From Streptomyces sp. AJS327 (GTDB lineage Bacteria; Actinomycetota; Actinomycetes; Streptomycetales; Streptomycetaceae): DNA of 64,000 nucleotides. The position numbers and the translations under genes are program-made. The notes beneath the pieces were generated by a model that ran no database searches, was not told where the DNA came from, and saw nothing but the letters and a program-made list of their open reading frames with translations. The stretch's first letter is position 1. Each line of letters begins with the position of its first letter. The stretch spans positions 124,001-188,000 of the forward strand of contig NZ_SKBR01000002.1 of assembly GCF_013450295.1 (NCBI RefSeq), read 5' to 3'. Positions 16,668 through 24,618 of the stretch are shown here, piece by piece.

Positions 16668-18128
16668 ATGACCACCCCCCTCAGAGCCGGCCCCGGCCCC
16701 ACCCTCGACACCGGGCCCGGCGGCACCGGCGTCCCAGGCCGGACCAGGGGCGGCCGGGCCTCCGAACCCGCCTTCCGGATCCAGCTCAACGCCCTCCAGG
16801 CGATGTGCCGTCAGGTCTTCGGCTTCCGGCTCGCGATGATCGCCATCGCCACCCCGCTGGCCTTCGACGGCACCCGCCCCGGCTGGCCCACCTGGCTGGT
16901 CGCCCTCGCCGTGGTCTGCACCGTGATGGGCTCCTACATGCTCATCCGGGACTGGGAGCGCTTCGGCCCCTTCCTGCTCCGGCACCCGGCGCTGCTCGGC
17001 GTCGACGTCACCTTCGGCGCCCTGCTCCTGATCGTCGCCGGACCGGCCAGCCCCCTCGGATACGTCGTCGTCTGCACCCCGCTGCTGGCCGGACTGATGT
17101 ACCACTGGCGCGGCGCCGGGGTCTTCGCCTCACTCACCCTGGTCTCGCTGCTGCTGGCCTACGCGACCACCAGCGAGGCCCAAGTGACCTTCGCCGGAGC
17201 CGGGTTGCTGCCCGGCCTGTGCGTACTGGCCGGAGCGGTCGGGGTCTCGCTGCGCGGACTGCTGTTCCGCTTCGGCGCCGCCAGCGAGTCGCTGTCCGAG
17301 GCGCTCTCCCGGCTCTCCGTCCACGAGGCCGTGGAGGGCGAACGCGCCCGACTGGCCCGCGAGATGCACGACACCGTAGCCAAGACCCTGCACGGGCTCG
17401 CCCTCTCGGCCGACGGCCTCGCCCGCTCCGCCGACCGGGCCGAGCCGCACACCGTCCAGCGGCAGGCCGAACTCGTCTCCGAGGCCGCCCGCCGCGCCGC
17501 CCGGGAGGCCCGGGAACTCCTCACCGACCTGCGTCGCGAGGAACGGCAGCCGGACCGCACCGACCTCACCGACGGACTCACCACCCAGGTACGGGAGTTC
17601 GAGACGCGCACCGGCCGCCGGGTGGAGTGGACACCCCGGGGAACGCCGCTGCCCCCGCTGCCGCCGGTGGTCGCCCGGCAGCTCCTCTCGATCGTCGCCG
17701 AGGCGCTGGAGAACGCCCACCGGCACGCCGCCAGCGGCCCCGTCGAGTTGGCCGCGCGCGTGACCGACGGCAGACTGCGGATCTCGGTGGTCGACGACGG
17801 CCCGGGACTGCCCTCCGGCACCTCCCTCGAACGGCTGCGCGCGGACGGTCACTTCGGGCTCGTCGGCATGGTCGAGCGGGCGGCCGGGGTGGGCGCCCGC
17901 ATCCGCGTCGGCCGGGGCAGGCGCACCCGCGGCACCGAGGTTCGGCTGGACCTCCCGCTCGCCGCGCTGACCCCGCCAACCCGCCCACCACGACCGTCCG
18001 TTGACGCGGCCGAGGGCACCCCGGACCCGCCGTCCGGAACCTCCGGAAGCGGTGCCCCGACGTCACCGGACGCCCCACCGGCACCACCCGGGCCGAACCC
18101 CACCGGGCGGGACGGCGGGCTGCCATGA
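16668..18128 (+). CDS. Membrane sensor histidine kinase (NarL/HisKA_3 type) embedded in the Tad locus
   Basis: The 486-residue product has about five membrane segments between residues 52 and 200. A HisKA_3 dimerisation helix follows with the phospho-acceptor His234 in RLAREMHDTVAKTLHG, then a HATPase domain (EALENAHRHAAS, VVDDGPGLP, GLVGMVERA). The last 70 residues are Pro/Gly-rich and disordered. There is no large external sensor domain, so it probably senses within the membrane. Its stop overlaps the regulator start by four bases (ATGA), so the pair is translationally coupled. Lying between tadC and flp, it probably controls pilus genes. Confidence 0.9.
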   Translation: MTTPLRAGPGPTLDTGPGGTGVPGRTRGGRASEPAFRIQLNALQAMCRQVFGFRLAMIAIATPLAFDGTRPGWPTWLVALAVVCTVMGSYMLIRDWERFGPFLLRHPALLGVDVTFGALLLIVAGPASPLGYVVVCTPLLAGLMYHWRGAGVFASLTLVSLLLAYATTSEAQVTFAGAGLLPGLCVLAGAVGVSLRGLLFRFGAASESLSEALSRLSVHEAVEGERARLAREMHDTVAKTLHGLALSADGLARSADRAEPHTVQRQAELVSEAARRAAREARELLTDLRREERQPDRTDLTDGLTTQVREFETRTGRRVEWTPRGTPLPPLPPVVARQLLSIVAEALENAHRHAASGPVELAARVTDGRLRISVVDDGPGLPSGTSLERLRADGHFGLVGMVERAAGVGARIRVGRGRRTRGTEVRLDLPLAALTPPTRPPRPSVDAAEGTPDPPSGTSGSGAPTSPDAPPAPPGPNPTGRDGGLP

Positions 18129-19285
18129 TGGGTGACAGGTCCCCGTCGCGTCTCGGCGTCTCCGCGCCGCCCCCCGTCTCCTCACGAAGAGAGGTCCCCA
18201 GCATGCCGGGTGACGCTCCTCGCTCCCCCCACGGCTTCCCCCAGCCGTCCACCCCCGACGGATGGACCCCACCCCCGGGGCCCACCCCCACACCCCCGCC
18301 CGGATCGGACACGGCCACCCCCCGGCCCACCACCGTTCCCGGAGTCGGCGGACACCCGGCGCACTCGGCCAACACCTCCCAGCACACCAGCGCCCGGCGG
18401 CTCGACCCCGGCACCGAACACACCCCCACCCGGGTGCCCGTACCGCCACCCGTGTCCGGACGGCCCGACCCCGCCCCCGACCCGTTCGGCGCGCCCGCGC
18501 CCGGCGAGAGCGGACCGGTCCGCGTCGTCGTCACCGACGACAACCCGGTGGTCCGCGCCGGACTGACCGCGCTGCTCTCCGGACGCGGCGAGGTCCGCGT
18601 CGTCGCCGAAGCCGCCGACGGCAGACAGGCGTACGAGGCGGCCTGGCACCACCGGCCGGACGTGGTGCTGCTGGACGTCCGGATGCCCGGCGTCGACGGT
18701 CTGGCCGCGCTGCCCCACCTCACCCAGGTCGCCCCGGTCCTGATGCTGACCTATAGCGACGCCGACGAGACCGTGCGGGAGGCGCTCCGGCTCGGCGCCC
18801 GCGGCTACCTCGTCCACGGGGAGTTCCAGGCCGACGAACTCATCGCCGCCGTCCACCACGTCCGCCGCGGACAGCCGTACCTCTCGCCCACCGCCGCGGG
18901 CGTCCTCCTCACCCAACTCCGCGACAGCGCGGGCGGACCCCCCGGACACGCCCACCACCCCGGCGCGCCCCCGGTGTCGCCCGGACCGGAGACCGGGGAT
19001 CCGCCGCCCGCGGCCACCGAAGCGCCCGAACCACCCCCGCACCGCCCCGACCACGTCCCGGCGACACGCTCGGCCGGGCGGTTCGGGCTCAGCGCCCGGG
19101 AGGCGGAGGTCATGGAGCTGATCGCCTCCGGAATGGTCAACTCACAGATCGCGGACGCCTGTTTCATCAGCGAGAAGACGGTGAAGAACCACGTCAACCG
19201 AATCTTCGCGAAGCTCCACGCCGAGTCCCGCAGCGAGGCCATCGCCCGGTGGCTCGGCACGGCGCCGAGGGAGAGGGCACCATGA
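18125..19285 (+). CDS. LuxR/NarL-family response regulator with long proline-rich N-terminus
   Basis: Counted from the overlapping ATG at 18125, the 386-residue product has about 130 Pro/Gly/Thr-rich residues. Then comes a receiver domain (acidic pair DD138-139, phospho-acceptor Asp184 in VVLLDVRMPGVDG), a second Pro-rich linker, and a LuxR helix-turn-helix (LSAREAEVMELIASGMVNSQIADACFISEKT). ATG 18203, preceded by GAAGAGAGG, is a good alternative start and would shorten the extension by 26 residues. Receiver domains usually begin near residue 5, so the extension is unusual. It is the partner of the kinase upstream. Confidence 0.88.
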   Translation: MMGDRSPSRLGVSAPPPVSSRREVPSMPGDAPRSPHGFPQPSTPDGWTPPPGPTPTPPPGSDTATPRPTTVPGVGGHPAHSANTSQHTSARRLDPGTEHTPTRVPVPPPVSGRPDPAPDPFGAPAPGESGPVRVVVTDDNPVVRAGLTALLSGRGEVRVVAEAADGRQAYEAAWHHRPDVVLLDVRMPGVDGLAALPHLTQVAPVLMLTYSDADETVREALRLGARGYLVHGEFQADELIAAVHHVRRGQPYLSPTAAGVLLTQLRDSAGGPPGHAHHPGAPPVSPGPETGDPPPAATEAPEPPPHRPDHVPATRSAGRFGLSAREAEVMELIASGMVNSQIADACFISEKTVKNHVNRIFAKLHAESRSEAIARWLGTAPRERAP

Positions 19286-19375
19286 CTGAGGACACCACGG
19301 AGGACCGCCCGCGCGAGGCCAGCGCGCGCGAGCGCCACCGCGCCGGTGCCCGCGTGGCGCGCCCGCGCCGGTTCT

Positions 19376-19401
19376 GGGCCCGCGGTTGGGCCCGCGGGCC
19401 C
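19376..19401 (+). other. Strong intercistronic hairpin upstream of the Flp pilin gene
   Basis: GGGCCCGCGG (19376-19385) pairs perfectly with CCGCGGGCCC (19392-19401) across a six-base loop. It lies in the 252-base gap between the response regulator and the pilin. It may terminate the upstream operon, or mark an RNA end that stabilises a separate, abundant pilin message. Confidence 0.6.
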
Positions 19402-19537
19402 ATGCGCCAAGTGCCGTGCTGTGCTTGGCTGCTGGAGACTGACCACGGCACCGGACCTCGGGGGGCCGGTGCGGGGGTCGGTGCACAGGCGTTCGTCACG
19501 GCCCGTTCGTGGCCGGGGAATTACGGAGGGGCAGAAG

Positions 19538-19756
19538 ATGATCCGGACCATGGTCGCCTCGCGATACGAGCGGATGCAGGGCAAGAGGAAGACGGCCGGC
19601 CAGACCGCGATCGAGTACCTCGGCATCCTGTTCGTGGTACTCGCCATCATCGGCGCGATCGTCGTCACGGGGATCGGCACGGAGATCACGAACAAGATCA
19701 AGGACGCCGTGGCCTGCTCAGCGGGGTTCGAGGGCGAGAAGTGCGGAAACGGCTGA
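19538..19756 (+). CDS. flp: Flp-type major pilin
   Basis: The 72-residue product is a class III prepilin: a 21-residue basic leader ending KTAG, cleavage before Gln22, Glu at +5 and Tyr at +6 (QTAIEYLGILFVVL), a hydrophobic helix, and a short C-terminal tail with two cysteines (AVACSAGFEGEKCGNG) that could form a disulphide. It is the expected subunit of the Tad pilus. GGAGG lies just upstream of the ATG. The gene is separated from the assembly genes by the two-component system, and the TadG-like gene starts inside its 3' end. Confidence 0.92.
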   Translation: MIRTMVASRYERMQGKRKTAGQTAIEYLGILFVVLAIIGAIVVTGIGTEITNKIKDAVACSAGFEGEKCGNG

Positions 19757-20493
19757 CCACAGCCCCCCGGCGTGAGGCAGGGCAGGCGCTCCCCATCTAC
19801 ATCACGGTGGTGGCGGGCCTGCTCTTCCTCGCGTTCGCGTTCTTCGCGGTGGGCCAGGCCGCGGCCAGCCGCAACAGCGCCCAGGGCGCCGCGGACGCCG
19901 CGGCCCTCGCGGCCGCCCAGGAGGCGCGGGACCACCTCAAGGAGGACCTCCTCCGGGACATCCTCGACCCGGACAACTGGGACGACATCGGGAAGGGCCA
20001 GCGCCTGGGCACCGCCAGCGGCTGCGCGGCGGCCGAGCGGCTCGCGGCCCGCAACGACGCCCAGCTGTACGACACCGACAACGACGGATCGGCCTGTCAG
20101 CGCGAGCCGTACGGCCGCCCGGACGGGTTCACCGTCGAGGTGCGCACCAACGAACCCGTCGGACGCTCCGTCATCCCCGGGACCGAGAAGGAGTACGCGG
20201 AGGCCAGCGCCACCGCGTTGATCACCTTCGAGTGCGAGATCACACCGGATCCGGAGAACGGCGGGGACACGCCCGGGCCCGGTGACGGTGACGGAGACGG
20301 AGACGGAGACGACAAGGGCGACGGGGACGAGGGCGAGGGGGAAAAGGACGACGAGGACGACGAGGACGACAAGGACAAGGAGAAGCCCGGCGGCACCCTG
20401 AAGTGTGGTGACAAGGACTGGGTCATCGACCCGGACGAGCAGGACCTGTTCCCGGATGTGGCCGACCTCTTCTCCGTTACTCTCTCCGACTGA
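19741..20493 (+). CDS. TadG-like pilus-associated protein with Excalibur-like motif and acidic repeat
   Basis: The 250-residue product begins with a short basic leader and EAGQALPIYITVVAGLLFLAF, a TadG-type N-terminal anchor (class III-like Gly/Gln but no Glu at +5). The segment QGAADAAALAAAQ is typical of TadE/TadG proteins. Residues 111-120 (DTDNDGSACQ) match the Excalibur calcium-binding pattern DxDxDGxxC. Residues 182-215 are an Asp/Glu/Gly-rich repeat, then a second Cys-containing end (KCGDKDWVIDPDEQD). The GTG at 19741 overlaps the pilin gene by 16 bases and follows GAGGGCGAGAA. The longer frame back to 19249 has no support. Confidence 0.78.
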   Translation: MRKRLTTAPRREAGQALPIYITVVAGLLFLAFAFFAVGQAAASRNSAQGAADAAALAAAQEARDHLKEDLLRDILDPDNWDDIGKGQRLGTASGCAAAERLAARNDAQLYDTDNDGSACQREPYGRPDGFTVEVRTNEPVGRSVIPGTEKEYAEASATALITFECEITPDPENGGDTPGPGDGDGDGDGDDKGDGDEGEGEKDDEDDEDDKDKEKPGGTLKCGDKDWVIDPDEQDLFPDVADLFSVTLSD

Positions 20494-20531
20494 CTGTCCG
20501 ACGCTGGACCACAACCAGAGGATTAGTGGCA

Positions 20532-21146
20532 ATGAGCAGGAAGATCTCCCGGCTGGGCCGCGCCGCCGCAGCGGGTTCGGCCGCGGTGGCGCTGGCCTTC
20601 ACGCTCTCCGCGTGCAGTGACGACGGCGGGGGGAAGGACGACAAGTCCTCTTCCGGCGAGCAGGGCGGTTCCGACTCCTCAGACTCTTCGGACTCCTCGG
20701 ACGAGCAGGGGAAGCAGCCGGAGCAGGCCGACGACAGCAAGGTCATCGCCACGCTGAACGGGCAGGCCGGTATGGCTTTTGACGTGACGTCGGCCACGCG
20801 TGACTCCAGCGGCTTCGTCACGGTCAACGGTGTCCTGAAGAACACGTCGGACTCTGGTTTCCGGCACACCTCCAGTTGGGCGGGCGGCGACCTCGAACTC
20901 CAGAAAGCTGACGGAGGTGGCTCCCTCGGTGCGGCGACGCTGGTGGACAAGAAGGACAACAAGCGGTATTACACCCTGCGGGACACCGAGGACGCGCCCC
21001 TGACCACCACCGGGATCTCCAGCGTGGACGCCGGGGAGAAGCTGCGGGTGTTCATCCAGTTCCCGGCGCCGCCGAAGAAGTCCACCGAGATGGACCTCCA
21101 GATTCCCACCTTCCAGTCGGCCTCCCTCGCGCTGACGGACAGCTGA
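20532..21146 (+). CDS. Putative lipoprotein in the Tad locus
   Basis: The 204-residue product has a lipobox (FTLSACSDDG, Cys28), then a Gly/Ser/Asp-rich linker (residues 30-65) and a compact domain (KVIATLNGQAGMAFDV..., TVNGVLKNTSDSGFR) that resembles immunoglobulin-like DUF4352-type surface domains, though I am not sure of the family. ATG 20532 is preferred over GTG 20526 because of AGAGGA nine bases upstream. It starts 38 bases after the TadG-like gene and 10 bases before the OmpA-domain gene, so these surface proteins form one unit. Confidence 0.7.
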   Translation: MSRKISRLGRAAAAGSAAVALAFTLSACSDDGGGKDDKSSSGEQGGSDSSDSSDSSDEQGKQPEQADDSKVIATLNGQAGMAFDVTSATRDSSGFVTVNGVLKNTSDSGFRHTSSWAGGDLELQKADGGGSLGAATLVDKKDNKRYYTLRDTEDAPLTTTGISSVDAGEKLRVFIQFPAPPKKSTEMDLQIPTFQSASLALTDS

Positions 21147-21156
21147 GGTGACGGCG

Positions 21157-21765
21157 ATGCGACGTGGCTACGGCACCGCACTTCTGGCCTCGGGCGTTCT
21201 GGCTTCCGGCGTCACCGGGATGAGCGCGCTCGGCGCGTCCTCGGCGGCGGCCAAGGAGGCGCCCTCGGTGTTCGAGGGGAAGGTCGACACCGCCGATCCG
21301 GATCTGAAGCTTCCCGAGGGGAAGAAGCTCGCGGACCCCAAGGTCCTGGACATCAAGCGGATCGTCGGCGACGAGCAGGGGGAGGAGAAGCGGGAGGACT
21401 CCAACGCGGACGTGACGTTTCAGATCCAGGCCGAGGTGCTGTTCGGCAAGGACAGCGCGAAGCTCACCGCGCGGGCGGACTCCCGGATCCGGGAGATCGC
21501 GGAGGAGATCGAGAAGCAGGACTCAAACGAGGTCAACGTCTTCGGGTTCACGGACGACCTCGGTTCCTACGCGCACGGCAAGAAGCTCTCCAAGGCGCGC
21601 GCCAACGCGGTGCACAGGGCGCTGCGGAAGGAGGTGTCGGGCGGCGGGATCACGTACAAGATCCGGGGTTACAGCGAGGACAAGCCCATCGCCTCGAACA
21701 GCACCGAGGAGGGGCGGAAGAAGAACCGCCGGGTGGAGGTCTCCTTCCCCCGCACCGAGGAGTAG
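21157..21765 (+). CDS. Secreted OmpA C-terminal-domain protein
   Basis: The 202-residue product has a signal-like N-terminus (ending near SSAAAKEA) and a C-terminal OmpA/MotB-type peptidoglycan-binding domain: VLFGKDSAKLTA, NVFGFTDDLGS, LSKARANAVHRAL, GYSEDKP, and EEGRKKNRRVEV. Such domains bind diaminopimelic acid peptidoglycan. In a Gram-positive Tad locus it may anchor or guide the pilus through the wall; that is inference. ATG 21157 is preferred over GTG 21148, since GAGGTGA lies upstream of the ATG. It is the last gene of the Tad unit. Confidence 0.85.
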   Translation: MRRGYGTALLASGVLASGVTGMSALGASSAAAKEAPSVFEGKVDTADPDLKLPEGKKLADPKVLDIKRIVGDEQGEEKREDSNADVTFQIQAEVLFGKDSAKLTARADSRIREIAEEIEKQDSNEVNVFGFTDDLGSYAHGKKLSKARANAVHRALRKEVSGGGITYKIRGYSEDKPIASNSTEEGRKKNRRVEVSFPRTEE

Positions 21766-21970
21766 CCGCTGAGGGGTGGCCGCCGTCCCGCCGCCGTCCG
21801 TCCAGGCCGTCTCGTCTCCGCCGGGCCGGTCCCTTCCGGCGCGCGGTGGGTGACGCCATCGGGCGCGGGTGACCGGGGGCCGCCGGTGGGCTTCGGCGCG
21901 GAGGGGGCGTGGTGCCGGTTCCCCGTCGGAGGTAAGCGTGGGTTCACCCTTCAGGGGTAGGGGGGAGCCC

Positions 21971-23626
21971 ATGCGGGAACTGTGGAGGGACCGGGCCCGC
22001 CGGGCGCTGACACGAGCTGACCTGGCGGTGTTCGAGCGGGTCGCGGCGCGGAACTGGCCGGGCGCCGAGGCGTTGCTGCCCCGGCTGAGCCGGTCCGCCA
22101 ACCGTGGTCTGCTCTGGTTCGGGGTGGGCGCGGGCATGTGGGCGCTGGGCGACGGCCGGGCGCGGCGGGCGGCGGCCCGGGGCGCGCTGTCGTTGGCACT
22201 GGCCTCCGTGACGGTGAACACCCTGGGGAAGCGTTCGGTACGGCGCGGCCGTCCGCTGCTGGACGCGGTACCCGTGGCGCGGCGGCTGCCGAGTCAGCCG
22301 GTCACCACGTCCTTTCCCAGCGGCCACGCGGCCTCGGCCGCGGCGTTCGCGATAGGTGTCGCGCTGGAGGCGCCGCGCTGGGGCGCGGTGCTGGCTCCGG
22401 CCGCCGCCGCCGTCGGGTTCTCGCGGATCTACTCGGGGGTGCACTACCCCAGTGACGTGCTGGCGGGCGCGGCCTTCGGGGCCGGTGCGGCGCTGTCGCT
22501 GCGCGGTATGGCGCCGACCCGGGCCCAACTGCCCCCGCCCGGCAGGCCGCGGGGGGACGCTCCGGCGCTGCCGGAGGGCGCCGGGCTGGTCGTCGTGGTG
22601 AACCCGTCCTCCGGCGCTCAGCCTCAACTGAGTGATCCAGTACGGCAGTTGAGGCAGGAGCTGCCGCGTGCCGAACTCGTGTGGCACCGGGAGGAGTCGG
22701 GGCCGCTGCCGGACGTGCTGGACGAGGCGGCGGACCGGGCGCGGAACCGCGGCGGGGCGCTCGGGGTGGTCGGTGGCGACGGTACGGTCAACGCGGCGGC
22801 GCTGGCGGCGCTACGCGCCGGTGTGCCGCTGGCCGTCTTCCCCGGGGGCACGTTCAACCACTTCGCGGCCGACCTGGGTGCCGAGACCGTGCCCGGGGTG
22901 TGCGCCGCGGTGGAGTCCGGCCGTGCGATACGCGCGGACGTGGGGCGGGTGACCCCGCTGGGCGCCCGGCCGGTGGTGTTCCGGGAGCACGAGCCGGACC
23001 GTTCCGCGTCGCGTGCCCAACTCGTCGGCGAGGCGGCGGGGTCGGGACAGCGAGGCGGTGTCCGGTCGCTGGCGGGACGGGCGTTGGACGCGGTGCCGGG
23101 CCCGACGCTGAACCCGGTGCTCAGCGCCCCGGTGCTGTTCCTCAACACCTTCAGCCTGGGCGTCTATCCGGATCTCGTGCGGGTCCGGGAGCGCTGGTCA
23201 CCGAGGATCGGTGGTCCGGCCGCGACGCTGCTGGGGGTGGTGCGGGTACTGCGCACGGCGAAGCCGGTCCGGGCCGAGGTCAACGGGCGGCCCCGTTCGC
23301 TGTGGCTGCTGTTCGCGGGGAACGGCGCCTACCGGAGTGTGGGGATCGCGCCGGTGCGCCGCTTCGACCTCGCCGACGGCCTGCTGGACGTGCGGGCGGC
23401 GCTCGGTGGACGGTTCGCGCGGACCAGACTCCTGGCGGCGGCGGTGCTGGGCGGTCTCGCGCGAACCCCGGTGTACGCCACGGCCCGGCCGAGCCGGATG
23501 TACGTGGCCGGGCTGCCGGTGGGGGCGCGGATGGCCTACGACGGCGAAGTCGCCCCGGCTCCCAGCGCGTTCGTGCTGGACAAGCTTCCGGAGGCGCTCA
23601 CCGTCTACCGGCCGGAGGTGAACTGA
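21971..23626 (+). CDS. Fusion of PAP2 phosphatase and diacylglycerol/lipid kinase domains
   Basis: The 551-residue product joins two enzymes. The N-terminal PAP2 domain has the full acid-phosphatase triad: KRSVRRGRP (87-95), PSGHA (116-120) and SRIYSGVHYPSD (151-162), within membrane segments. From about residue 200 a DAGK-type catalytic domain follows: VVVNPSSG, GGDGTVN (268-274) and PGGTFNHFA. Together they could interconvert phosphorylated and free lipids at the membrane. Such fusions are known in actinobacteria. ATG 21971 is preceded by GGGGGAG. Confidence 0.88.
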   Translation: MRELWRDRARRALTRADLAVFERVAARNWPGAEALLPRLSRSANRGLLWFGVGAGMWALGDGRARRAAARGALSLALASVTVNTLGKRSVRRGRPLLDAVPVARRLPSQPVTTSFPSGHAASAAAFAIGVALEAPRWGAVLAPAAAAVGFSRIYSGVHYPSDVLAGAAFGAGAALSLRGMAPTRAQLPPPGRPRGDAPALPEGAGLVVVVNPSSGAQPQLSDPVRQLRQELPRAELVWHREESGPLPDVLDEAADRARNRGGALGVVGGDGTVNAAALAALRAGVPLAVFPGGTFNHFAADLGAETVPGVCAAVESGRAIRADVGRVTPLGARPVVFREHEPDRSASRAQLVGEAAGSGQRGGVRSLAGRALDAVPGPTLNPVLSAPVLFLNTFSLGVYPDLVRVRERWSPRIGGPAATLLGVVRVLRTAKPVRAEVNGRPRSLWLLFAGNGAYRSVGIAPVRRFDLADGLLDVRAALGGRFARTRLLAAAVLGGLARTPVYATARPSRMYVAGLPVGARMAYDGEVAPAPSAFVLDKLPEALTVYRPEVN

Positions 23627-23858
23627 CGTGGGGGCGGGCCGCGTTGGACCCGGAACGACCCGCGCGCCGCGACTCCCGATCGGGGGCGGCGCGTGTGCTG
23701 GGTCCGGGGCGGGAGAGGGCCGGAGCCGGGTGGCGCCGGTGGTACGGGATGGCCGTACGTCCCGGGCATGGCCGGCGGTCGGGGAAGCGGCGTGCCAACC
23801 GGCCGCTACGACAGGGCGGTTGGGGTGAGGTGGCCGTCCGGCGGGGCGGCGGGCGTGG

Positions 23859-24368
23859 TCAGTCCTCGTGGCACTCGGTCTCCGCGTAGCGCTGGACACT
23901 GGCCTCGGCGCCGTTGCCGAGGAAGGCCAGCACACGGTTGAGCGGCAGGGTGACCCGTCCGTCGGCGGTGGCCAGCAGGGCGCAGACGGCAAGTTCGGCG
24001 TCCTCGCCTAAGACGCGGACGCTCCGCGGGTGGGCCTCGACGTACTCGGCGAACTCCACCCAGTCGTAGGCGCGGGGGGCGTTGCGCCGGATGACCTCAC
24101 CCACGTACGCGCCGGTCCGCAACACGGTGCGGGTCCACTCCGCGCCGGGCCACTCCGGGTACCGCCGGTGCAGGTGGGTGAGGTAGGCGTCGACGAGCTT
24201 GAGGCTGGCGACCGAGTAGTCGAGCCGGTCCCGGTCGAGACGTTCGGGGTGGATGATGTCGGAGCAGGTGCCCTCGTGGCCCTGCGGGTCGAGGATGTCC
24301 CGTTCGGGGGAGTACTCCCCGGTGAAGGCGGCGGCGAGGGTGTCCAGGGCGTCGTTGATCTGATTCAT
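23859..24368 (-). CDS. Hypothetical protein, unknown family
   Basis: The 169-residue product starts MNQINDALDTLAAAF and is a soluble, charged, mostly helical protein (SLKLVDAYLTHLHRRYPEW, TRTVLRTGAYVGEVIRR, YDWVEFAEYVEAHPRS). It has no signal peptide, membrane segment or catalytic motif that I recognise. The start is set at 24368 because the frame upstream (to 24497) has noise-like composition; the ribosome site is weak. It stands alone on the minus strand between two oppositely directed units. Confidence 0.65.
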   Translation of the reverse strand: MNQINDALDTLAAAFTGEYSPERDILDPQGHEGTCSDIIHPERLDRDRLDYSVASLKLVDAYLTHLHRRYPEWPGAEWTRTVLRTGAYVGEVIRRNAPRAYDWVEFAEYVEAHPRSVRVLGEDAELAVCALLATADGRVTLPLNRVLAFLGNGAEASVQRYAETECHED

Positions 24369-24562
24369 GTGGCGTCCCACGCGCCCGGCGCGGGCGGTGG
24401 TTCCCGGCGTTGCGGGGCTGTGGCAGACCGCTGCGGGGCCGTGTCGCAGAGGCGAGGAACCGCCGTGTGAAGGGCCGTTGACACCCGTCGTTCCCAACTG
24501 CCATGGCGGCGGACGTGGTTGGTGGGCGCGTGGCGGGTACGGGGTGGCGCGGCGGCCGAACA

Positions 24563-24600
24563 GCGGGGCCCGGCACGCCTGTCGGCGCGCCGGGCCCCGC
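24563..24600 (-). terminator. Terminator downstream of the trypsin gene
   Basis: GCGGGGCCCGGC (24563-24574) pairs perfectly with GCCGGGCCCCGC (24589-24600) across a 14-base loop. It begins 19 bases after the minus-strand stop at 24619. Confidence 0.8.
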
Positions 24601-24618
24601 CCCGTGCGGTGTTTCCGC

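Noticed and set aside
19249..19740. An N-terminal extension of the TadG-like protein upstream of 19741
   Set aside because: The upstream part overlaps the regulator end and the entire pilin gene and has Arg/Gly-rich noise composition.
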